This document shows, piece by piece, positions 53,290 through 62,917 of a stretch of DNA of 64,000 nt. The notes below the pieces were generated by a model. That model was given only the letters and a program-made list of their open reading frames with translations. It was not told the DNA's origin and did not search any database. A program made the position numbers and the translations under genes. Position 1 is the first letter of the stretch; each line of letters opens with the position of its first letter. This DNA is from Phlyctochytrium arcticum (Eukaryota > Chytridiomycota > Chytridiomycetes > Chytridiales > Chytridiaceae). The DNA is taken from the NCBI GenBank assembly GCA_025602905.1, contig JAHLKI010000024.1, positions 124,001 to 188,000 of the forward strand, given 5' to 3'.

Positions 53290-54413
53290 TAATAATAGGT
53301 GTGATAATGTCCCTGCATGTTCAAGACTCGAAGGTTTTGCTGACTGGTAACGCGGGAAACACCGACTTATCGTTGACCATGCGCAAAGACAGGAGTTAGT
53401 AAGTGAAGGCCGACATGCATCATGGTCTGGCCTTGACTTTTGTTGATTGTCGCATGGCGTAGGCGATGCGCATAGGAAATTGTCTTCGTTTAAGAATGAA
53501 GGGCATGTCTCCCTCATTGGTTGTCACCAGGATTCGGGGAATGAAGACAATCGAGCCGATATTGGCATTGCCATTTTACCCTAGACACGCTGAACAGTGA
53601 GGCGGGTTCCGTTGCAGAGGTCAGGAAAATGGTTGAAGTTGCGCAGGAGGATGATGGGAACTCCTTTCTTCAGCCTCAGATTGTGGTTTGCCAGACCACT
53701 AATTTTGACCGAATTCGTCTACGGTCAGGATGAGGGTACTTGTTACCTAATTCGCGTCGAGCAACGGTGTTGCAAGTCATCGCTGAGAGCTTGCTTGCTA
53801 ATGCGTGTTCCAATTAATCTAGGGATCTGTCACATCACAGAACAGCCAAGGGATATTAGACATTGTTGACAGTGCGCAGACTTTCAAAGGAAGTTGCACC
53901 GGTAACAATAGTCAACAACATTCGCAAGTAGCATCTTTCTCCAGTTCAGGAGGGCCGGTCCCGCACCACGCGTACATCCGCGTCCTGACTAATGGAGCAA
54001 GTGGTACGCAAGATGTTCGACCAGAGGTTCAACAGCCGGGTGAGCGTTCGTAAAGACCCAAAGTCAAAAAGTCTCTCCAGCTGGCTTCAGAGGCCGAAGC
54101 GTATCTACAGTCGAGATACTGCTTGACTTCGTTGATGGCTTCCTCGGGGTGGTCGGTAGGAACTTGATTGTTGGTGACTTCCTGCCAGAGAACAACTGTG
54201 GTCTTGTCGAGGCCTTTGTATACATACTTGAAGAGGCACGTTACAGCCGCCACATTGCTGACTGTCTCTACGTTGATGTGGGTATCGCACTTGGGTGCCG
54301 AGATAGAGAGCGGTTGTGGGGAACGGCCCACTAAATGCCCGCAACTTGCTCTCGTACCATAGTGCCTTTGGATCACACTTTGCACCATCTACTGCAGCGA
54401 CTAGATCATCCAT
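53290..54413 (-). pseudogene. decayed Helitron Rep/helicase
   Basis: Minus-strand remains of a rolling-circle transposon protein. At 54030-54390 the Helitron-like N-terminal region is visible (INVETVSNVAAVTCLFKYVY, then EVKQYLDCRYASASEASWRD). At 53720-53290 the end of the Pif1-type helicase appears in broken frames (NLRLKKGVPIILLRNFN; LCNGTRLTVQRV; MPFILKRRQFPMRIAYAM; LTPVFAHGQR, stop, VGVSRVTS.QNLRVLNM). The middle of the protein (Rep core, helicase motifs I-IV) is missing and several stops and frame changes are present. Clearly inactive. Its N-terminal side abuts the right tRNA-Ile inverted-repeat arm. Confidence 0.92.
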
Positions 54414-54473
54414 TCAATTAGCCACTTCCCCATTTCCGCGCTCGCCCATCTTGCCAGCCATTCCACCCATTTC

Positions 54474-54713
54474 GAAATATTTTTCGCTTGTTTGAACCGC
54501 GTTCCGGTTGACAAAAACACATCTACAGACCTCAAAAGTCACTCAAAAACATCGGGACCTACAGCAATCGACTCGGAGGGGGTAATAGTATTGGATAAAA
54601 ATAAAAAAAATAAAAAAGAATGCTCCAGGCGGGGCTCGAACCCGCGTATTTCGCATGGCATAAAGAGAACATCCTTATAAGTACGACGCCTTAACCAACT
54701 AGGCCACTGGAGC
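54474..54713 (-). repeat. right arm of the inverted repeat ending at tRNA-Ile
   Basis: Reverse-complement match to 47339-47573. Non-tRNA blocks include ACAGCAATCGAC (54561-54572) and GTTGACAAAAAC. It begins exactly at the tRNA 5' end, and the inner end lies about 60 bp from the Helitron remnant. Confidence 0.92.
54621..54713 (-). tRNA. trnI(UAU): tRNA-Ile(UAU) with intron, right copy
   Basis: On the minus strand: acceptor stem GCTCCAG/CTGGAGC plus A, D arm GCCTAGTTGGTTAAGGC, anticodon stem TCGTA/TGCGA with loop CTTATAA (anticodon TAT), an intron of about 20 nt, and T arm GCGGG-TTCGAGC-CCCGC. Compared with the left copy, the sixth acceptor pair is A-T instead of G-C, a compensated change, so both copies keep a working fold. 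T-rich runs follow as Pol III stop. Confidence 0.95.
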
Positions 54714-54887
54714 CTTTTCGAATTACGGCTCTAAACAACAAACATAAGGCTTGTGGGACTGTTGGATCTCTCTGGGAATCTCAGAGGGAATCTCTCGTTG
54801 CAAACTGGTTTGTAAACTTCCAAGACTTTTTTGTTCCTATAATTATAATACAAGGCAGAGGCTGGGTAAAGGATCGCTGGTGCCCGC

Positions 54888-57800
54888 TCACGACCACGCT
54901 TGTTGCTCTTCTGCCCACGGATCTCCCCCTTGAGATGGCAATGGTATCTTTGACGACGATGGCGTTGACCACGGTTCCGTCGCAACGATTCCCTTGGTCG
55001 TAGTGGGTTCCACCGACCACCCGTTCCCCTCCAAGGCGGCCATATCAGACACCTTATCTACCTTCTCGGCCATGCTCTTTTCACCCGGTTTCGAGATTGG
55101 GTGGTCACCCCAATCTTGAGACTTCCATGCCGACCCGGCCTTATTTGTGCTATCCGTCATACGCAACAGACCGACTACACGAGCATGGCGTTCCGACTCA
55201 TCACTGTTCTCTTCTGCGAGCTCGGCCGCAACCTGCAAATGAATTCAGGACATCAGTCATACATCTCCGTCTCTTGTGGGTGTGAGAAAGTCCCGCACCT
55301 TGCCGTCGTTGTCTTTGATGTCGCTCTTTGCATTCCTTCGAAGAAGTGCCAGAACAGCAGACGCATGTCCACCCTCAGCTGCCAAGTGCAGTGGTGCTGA
55401 TACGATAATGGGTATTATTGTGACTACTAATGGGCGATGGCCAAAAATTTGCAACTTACTCCTTCCTTGTGAATTGGTCACATTGATTTCGGCGTTCCAT
55501 TGCAATAAAAAGTCTGCGATAATGGCATTATCCCTCGTCACGGCATGGTGCAACAGAGATTGACCATTCAGATCCTTCTCATTCACGTTGGCACCGCAAG
55601 CGATGCAACGAAGACACATGAGAATGTCACCGGCCCGCATGGCTCGAACAAGGGCGGATTGAAGGGGTACCCCATGAAGTTCTGGATCTGCCGCGGCTCC
55701 CAAAAGGTATTCCTAGATAACATCTTGAGCTCGGGGGGCCGGTCTACAGAGTCCAATCCCTTTGAATTACCTTATTGGCGTATTTGGCCACACAGTATTT
55801 TTGCTTTGCCGCGCTACATTCAAGTCATAGTAAGCACCCTGGACATACATCACTGACTGAACCAGTACAGCTCTTACCGATCCGAGGAAGGACTTGGCTT
55901 GACACTATCCAGGGTCCCATCTAGTCTGGGTTTCCCTTCATATATCGCGTTGACTTTCTCATTGCCCAATTCCAGTAGAATGTCTCCGCTTTCCTGGTCC
56001 CAACGGTCTAAACCCAATGATTTCATCTAAAATACCTCAAAGTCAGATACGTAAACTACCCTTGGGGCCGACGCGTAATCTTACCTTTGAGACATGCCGG
56101 CCTAGACCGCGATGTATTCCCGAGCAGGTGATGCAAAGGATAATGCCTAGATTACAGCTAACCCACTCTACATCATCCTGTGAGCCGCAGTCAGCGCATC
56201 GATCGTTACCTGAGCGTAATAATTAGGCGAGCGAGTCCACAAAGAAATAAAGCGCATCTGCAACACATACCAGGAACTGCCAAAACTTTCTTCATCAGTT
56301 CGTTGGTGGTCTTGGCGGGAGGACCTTTACTCAACATGGCGGCTTGATCAATCTCTCCAAATGTCGGTTTCTACATTCGAGTATCAGAAATCCCCAATAC
56401 TACCCCTTTGCAGTACCAAGAAGCACTGCAGTTACCGTTTGTGAAACGGTAAATCCTTCATCAGATATCGACCGAGCAATCGCAGCCTGCAAAACATTCA
56501 TCCAGTCTTTGAGCTGATCTTCGCTTTGAGCCTGTAGTGTCATTGCCCTGAAATAACGAGGTCAACAATGTCGTTGCCTAAACTCAATCACAATTCACCA
56601 ACTTGCTCGGAGAAACAAGGTCAAAGCAAAAACGTCGCTCAGGAGCAGGAGTCTCTTTGACTGCGCAAATGCGAAGATCAATGGTGGTTTTGGCCTCATC
56701 CTGGGAGAATACCACGCTTAGCACCCATATAGCATTGAGGAACCAACGGATCCCCTTTACCTTTCCCTCGAGTGAGAAATAGTGTAAATGATTGTTGATG
56801 AGCTCAAAATAACGGCGGTGCCACACAGTTCTCATTTTCGAGCTGCTCTTCTTGTAGAGGTAGCTTCCTTTATATATGGTAGACGCCGTTTTGACTGCTT
56901 TGGGACCACTGGTCGTTGTGGGATCGTACTCTTCGGCTCGAACACTCTGAAGCATAAACTCTGCAGTAGCGTTGGTGTCGATCTGAGAATGATCTTGTCG
57001 CATCTTTTGCAGCATGGCTATTTATTATTGTATCAGCGATCTTAATTGCAAATCTCTGACGTATCCCCAGCTTACCGGTGAGATCCCGCATACAAGGCTC
57101 TATATCCTTTAGTGCGTCATATGCTTGATGAAAAAAGGAGAAATTTGTGTAGATCAACGCAACAATCTGTGGAATAGTGTTAGCAGCAGTTGTCTATGCT
57201 TGTGCTGAATATGGACGTACATTCTCGACCAATTCAAATTTTCGCTTGACGTCTGTATCATTTAGCTTTGTAGCATACTCGACCGTCTTTGCGTGAAAAC
57301 CCTTCCTGGCTTTATGCTGGGTTTAGGTTTTGGGGTAACTTTACGGATATTCGTCCTTGAAAGCATACCTTCAGCTACATCGCGAGAGCTCTACCAAAAA
57401 TGGGTCAGGGTCCAAGAGTTTCAGAATAATTTGAGGGGACTGTATCTACCTCCTCCAAGCCTTTATCAGTGGGTCGCTTGGACATGTATCGAGTTAGCGC
57501 ATTATGATATCCGTCTTGCGCAGATTGGAATTCTTTTCCTGCTTTCTGGGATTCAAGGTGACGAGTCAGTGCGCGCAAACTTTTGGGGTATATGGCTGGT
57601 CGATAGTACCTTTGTTGGATGTATCTCTTTGCTGGCAAATGCTTGAAGGGGATCCACCAAGACATCTACGCGGACATAAACATTGAGCATGGATTTTTAT
57701 TCTTTTGGTTGTAGCTACCGACCTTTATATTGCACAGCAGCAATAAGACGACTTCGTTCAATATCCTGATTACAGAGTGAGTCGCGGAGGTTCATGAGGA

Positions 57801-58260
57801 GTAGCGTCAAACGTACTGACCTTGATGACTTGGGCAATTTTCACCAGCTACGCATATGTTCTTAAATACGGGCACCATGGTACACTATTGGGGGACTCAT
57901 ACCTGAAGACCAACAGCCTAGATATGACAAAAGCATCAGTAGACCGTTCTCAACTGTTACAGCACCGTTTGTTACCTCGTACGCGGGATCATCGTCACTT
58001 TCTCCCAAATGTTCAATCTCCTCAGCCAAGTTCTGATATTTCCCCGAGTAGTCTGCCAAACCCCCAACCTTGAGCAAAGAAAAAAACAGGCAGAGTATAA
58101 AAGCCCTACCTTTGGTCATTTCAGCAATTTTTTCTGCAACATGAACCATTTTCTTGATGGACGAGTCGACATTATTGAGAGCATTTTCACTCGCTTGCAA
58201 GCGGGCATGAAACGCAGGAGAGTCTCCAAAAGCTTCCTCGATCGGGACGGGGCGCACCAT
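54888..58260 (-). CDS. BAR-PH-ArfGAP-ankyrin protein (ACAP-like Arf GTPase-activating protein)
   Basis: Stimulates GTP hydrolysis on Arf at curved membranes in vesicle traffic. Domains in order on the minus strand: BAR start at ATG 58260 ([20 protein letters not shown], with [20 protein letters not shown]), a PH domain near 56.9-56.6 kb ([39 protein letters not shown]), an ArfGAP zinc finger near 56.24-56.09 kb ([20 protein letters not shown] then [18 protein letters not shown], including the catalytic-type Arg), and ankyrin repeats near 55.65-55.30 kb ([39 protein letters not shown]). A polar tail exon runs from 55238 to 54888. Many small introns; the exon boundaries between 57.8 and 55.7 kb were not all fixed. 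Confidence 0.92.
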
Positions 58261-58758
58261 GTTGATAGTCGGTCTTCTGTAACTTGAGTTTTTACGTCTG
58301 GGCGGTGCAGCAGAAAGCTGTCGGAAATTGAAATCCTGGGGTAACGTAATGTGGCTGTGCCTGCACTTTGGAAGTTCATAGCAGAGGTCAAAGTTGAGAA
58401 CACTGCCTTGCAGTGTGTGAACAGAAAAGGAAGCAACTCAGATCGACCAACTTTCCGTCAGGCAATATGGGAATCCGTAGCGAAGCAAAGTAAAACTCCT
58501 GGTCGTCCCGTCTCTTGACGATCCCCGATCGCCTTGTCAAATACAAACTAATGTCAAACCTGACGCATTCCTCCACGATCCAAATTCCTCAGATCAATTT
58601 ATGAGTAGTCAAAGATGGAAAACGGGTTGATTCAATGTGTGCAATACCCGAATTATGAGCATAAAAGTGTCAATTTCATTGGTGCTGCGCAATGACAAAG
58701 CGAGGTCACCAACAAGATTTCAGAGTTCTGACACTTCGCTGGTGGGGGAGCTCCGGTA
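58261..58758. promoter_or_regulatory. divergent promoter region of the ArfGAP and BORCS5-like genes
   Basis: About 500 bp between start codons facing apart. Short frames on both strands have no features. No motif assigned. Confidence 0.4.
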
Positions 58759-60300
58759 ATGCAACACAACGCCGACGAGAAAGGCGAAAACTTGACCCAG
58801 CAAACCTTGGAAAAGCCGCTGCCAGACGCCCCTGAACAACAAGAGCTAGATCTCCCACCACCTAATTTGGTCCAGCCTCGCCGGGAGTCCCATGCGTCGA
58901 AATTCGTACCCATTCCTGGAGCTCAACCTGTGATTCCCGTTGCGCCAACGTCGGCAAGCGCAAGCTGGTCGGAAGGATTCACATCAGCAGCCTCGCAAAG
59001 TGTTCGTGCAAGCGGTCTCTTCTCATTCCCAGCATTCCTGTCCTTTCGAAACGAGGTTGACCCTTTAGATCTCAATACACCCGTTCCGCTACCAAGGGAT
59101 CCTGAGGCTCCCGCCCACCCGTCAAACATCGAATACATTACAATCGAAACGACATCCGCGACACCTTCCGCATCTGCTGCATCTGTCCCTACTTATACCT
59201 CTATTCCCGCCGCATCGAATTCCTCATCAACCGCTGTCCATCAACCGACTCCCGGCCCCGCAGGATCGTTTTTCCCATACGTCACCTCCATCTCCGATGC
59301 TATTACCACTGCCCTTTCCGACCAAATCATTAGCTTTGGACCTACGCGTAACGTAACTTTTGCCGTCCCGTCAACACCAGTAGAGTCAGGAAGTGGGGAT
59401 CCATCTCTGCTTGCAGGTCAAGCAGGAATAAGCGATCCATCACAACCACAGCAACCACAATTCATACCAGCACGATCATCTTCAATGATCCAGGATCAAG
59501 GAGTAGTAGAAGTGGTCAGTCGCCGACAATCCACGGTCGTGGATCCAGATCTGGAGGCACTACGGAGAATTCCCCAGGTCTGTGCCTAGACAGTTGTACT
59601 CGAATCAATCAATACGATTTCTAAATGTCGGCATGTGTGCAGTATAGTTTGAGCCATTGCTATCCTCTTCCATTTCTCAAAGCACCTTTAATTGGGGAGG
59701 ACTGTTCACTTCTGCATCAGGTGGTAAGCCTGACCTTCCAGGTATGGATTTGCTCATGTAGTAAACCGCGCATTTCATTCTTGTTAAAACTGTGAGCTAG
59801 AATCTATAGATCCCACTCCTGCCATTCAGCTTTGGGAATCATGTCGGGCACATATACAGCGATGTGCAGACGTAGTCGCTCGCGATCAAGTACGAGCCTT
59901 AGTATTCCCTTCTACTTACTGCCGAGAAACTGACATACGCGCAGGATGCCCTTGCCAAAAATATCTCCAACATTGATGAATACAGCGCCAAACTGGCAAA
60001 CACGGTCACGAATCGCGTGATTGAAGCAAAAACGCAGTGTGATAAACTGGCAAATGGTAATACGACCCACATGATCTGCAATTTGTCTTTTAGTTATTTA
60101 AACCATTTTTGCCAGTCGCAAACATACGCAAGCAGGCCGAAAAAACGGAAGCCATTTTGGAAGATATTCTGTTGGCGCTCGATAAACTCGGGCCTCTCAT
60201 CCCATCCGAAGATCGCCTTTCGAGTTTGGAAAGTGAGGAGCGGTATCCGGCCTTGTCCAAATACTTTTCGGCAAGGGGCAGAAACGACCCAGTTGGTTAA
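58759..60300 (+). CDS. BORCS5: BORCS5-like (myrlysin) subunit of the BORC complex
   Basis: In animals BORCS5 is part of BORC on the lysosome surface and couples it to Arl8 and kinesin. Exons 58759-59577, 59643-59760, 59810-59889, 59945-60056 and 60116-60300 sum to 1314 nt (437 residues). The first ~260 residues are disordered and Ser/Pro-rich. The family core then starts VVDPDLEALRRIPQ and continues AIQLWESCRAHIQRCADVVA, RDQ, DALAKNISNIDEYSAKLANT, and RKQAEKTEAILEDILLALDK with LGPLIP. This parallels the human order [46 protein letters not shown]. Animal BORCS5 is N-myristoylated; here the start MQHNADEKG lacks Gly2, so membrane attachment must differ or the true start is elsewhere. Confidence 0.8.
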
Positions 60301-60543
60301 AAGTAGGACAATATATTAATTAAAAAAGAGCTGCGTCTCGACAACCCTCCCTTTCACAACTCATAAACGTCCAACACCAACTAGACTAATGTAGCAAAAA
60401 GATCGCAAAATTAAACACTTGAAAAATAGAGTACAAATCCCTTGCTATTGTCATTGCGGTTCCGGGAAAGTGTTTGTTACTCGGGAGTCAAACTACTTTT
60501 TGGCACGCCCAGACGGTAGGTCAGAACTAAAAGATGAGCCACG

Positions 60544-61823
60544 TCATTGACTGTTCTGGCCGTTATACGACCTCGGAGCCCCGCTATGCTGACCATTCTG
60601 AGAGTTGTTATTTCTATGCGGTCCTGGCGGTTGTTGAAGCGGCTGTTGCTGCCAAGTCATGTCCTGCATCATTTGTCCAGAGCTCCCCATGTCATAGGGG
60701 TTCATCATGTAGTCTGGCATCTCCGGTGGTATTATTGGCTGACGGTGATGCGCCTGTGGAGGGCCGTGTATACTATAGTTTGATTGGAGTGATGGATCAT
60801 ACGGGATTTGTCCTGGCGGTTGGTGGGGAATATGGTACATGGGGTGAAATGCGCTGGACTGGGCCGATGAGAAGGGAGGGATCTGGGTTTGGGATTGTAT
60901 TGGCGGAAACTGGTCAACATATGCATTTCGCTGTTGTTGATGTTGCAGCTGATATGGCTCCATTTGCCTCCGCGGATCCCCCATCGTTGGTGACGGGTAA
61001 GGCATCTGATGACCCAACTGCTGCTTCCCTTGATGCGGGGATTGGTAGTGTAAAGGCATAGGCGGAGTTGGCTGCATGAACTGCTGATATGCCCCCATGG
61101 CACGACCCTGCGGCCGTCGCGCATTCTGATTCATATCATACCGAGGCTGAAAGGATTGTGAGCTAGTATTTCGGAAAATAGCGTTTCCAGAGGGGCTTCG
61201 TGGGAAGGCCTTCTGTGCGTCTAAATTTCGCTTGGTAGTTCCAGTATTTTGATTTGTAGGAGTTCCGCCAGTTGAATCGGTCGAGCCAGCGGCCTTTGCG
61301 GAAGCTTCCGCCTCTCCAAAAATTCGAGCGCGCGCAGCGGCATATTCGGCTTCTCTCTCAGCCAGAGATTTCGAGCCACTACCACTGCCGCTACTACCAC
61401 CGGAAGATGATCGAGCTAATGGGATACTATTGAGGCTAGAGCTCCCATTGCGCTTGAGTAATCGAACCTTGTGTGTTTGATCGTCAGCGAAATGAAGAAA
61501 GCGAACCGGTAGCGGCAAGCAAAGTACCTGAGGAACGTATTCCGAACGCCCACTATCTGTTTCGACAACAGTTGGGCCCCGGGGAATTCTGCAAAAGTCA
61601 AAAGTCAGTCACCACAATAGTGTCGCCTTGCGTAGACAATAATATTACTGCTCGGTCGGCTGATTGCTTATGATCGGCGGTTTCGAGACAGGGATCGGTT
61701 CAGCTGATTCCCACTACAAAACAGAGTCAGCTTAAAGTCTGGTGCCCGGTGTCTGATTCGACCTACCTCGTCTTCCGAATTAACCTCGCTGCCACGTTCC
61801 TCTGGATCGTTTGCACTGGCCAT
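60544..61823 (-). CDS. SZRD1: SUZ-domain protein (SZRD1-like)
   Basis: SUZ domains bind RNA in several mRNA-regulating proteins. Exons 61767-61823, 61649-61713, 61528-61588 and 60544-61467 (minus strand) sum to 1107 nt (368 residues). The order matches SZRD1: an acidic start with DEWESAEPIPVSKPP, a VPQVRLLKRNG segment (compare PPQIRILKR), then the SUZ core SLAEREAEYAAARARIFGEA near residue 100. The C-terminal ~250 residues are Gln/Pro/Tyr/Met-rich and prion-like (QQQPLQQPPGPHRNNNSQNG), much longer than the animal protein. No R3H domain was found upstream, which argues against an R3H-SUZ protein. Confidence 0.85.
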
Positions 61824-62917
61824 GAAGAGCGGAATGCATACCTAAGCAATACTTTTGCCGCTTGGTGGTGTGGTCAAGGGCGAAAATATCTGGCTATGCC
61901 GTTCCCGTCAAAAAGCAGAACTTTGCTCGATCAAAGAAATGGCAGGAGTGGTGAGTTTCAACTTTCAACGTTGGCTTCCGACTCGGCGAAACCACCGGAA
62001 ACTCCACGGGCACGTGACCCATTCCATTGATTGACTTTTCCAACAGGGAAAGAGAGAGCCAAAGACACACTCTAAAGAAACGATTTTGTACATAGCTCAA
62101 ACTGACTATTGGATGAAGATTAGAGCATCCATGATTCCTTTTGTCTTGATCTTGCTATCTGTTTTTTTTCCACAACATGGACGTAGGCAGGTCCATCACG
62201 AAATTCCCGATGATGACAATTTAGGCACACTTGGGATTCTTGACAGTCTCTTTGCAATAGCAGCTTCCGTTTCTCCATCTTACATACATACTGGTTTGTA
62301 TATCGAAACGTATGGTGCTCATTGAAATTCACGCCGCGAGCGCAATGAAGGGACATCAGAGAAGAACGGAGCAAATGCGTACTGAAGCGCAAAGCTCAAC
62401 GGCCCTTTGGAAAGAGGATTTTCTGATCAACATGGGGATAACAGATACTGGAAGGAAAGCTCTTTTCTCTTCTGAAAGCTATTGACCATTACACACTATT
62501 GACCATTACACATTGTTTTGCTCTCAAATCGAGCGGAAAATTGGCAGAAGTGCTAATCGCTGAAGATCATGCTGTAAACCGAAATAGCACAAATGACCTC
62601 CAGCCGACACACATCTTCCTTTCATACATCATTGTAGGTTGAAATCTGCCCGAAAGTGTCTTGCCAAACGCATGCCCTTCACAAATCGATGTGTGATATC
62701 CGGTTGCATGTAGACGAAGCAAAGTACGCGCAGGATCAGCATTGCACACCTTTGTTACAGACTATACAGGGCAATGGTGGGTTAAAGAAGTTAAAGGCAC
62801 CTTTGGAAAGGCCATATGCTGAAGTTTCAAGCGGTGAATTGGATCGCCGCGAGCTCAAGATTCCCAGCTTTCTCACCAAAGACTGCGCCATGCGCGACGC
62901 GTTTCGCAAATCTCAAA
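61824..62917. promoter_or_regulatory. 1.1-kb divergent intergenic region
   Basis: Between the SUZ-protein start and the start of the last gene. It holds a perfect 17-bp tandem duplication, CTATTGACCATTACACA, at about 62479-62512. Open frames here have no features. No RNA gene seen. Confidence 0.4.

Noticed and set aside
60534..61061. 175-codon + strand frame opposite the SUZ protein
   Set aside because: Mirror frame of the Gln/Pro-rich tail; the minus gene has four in-frame exons and a SUZ core.
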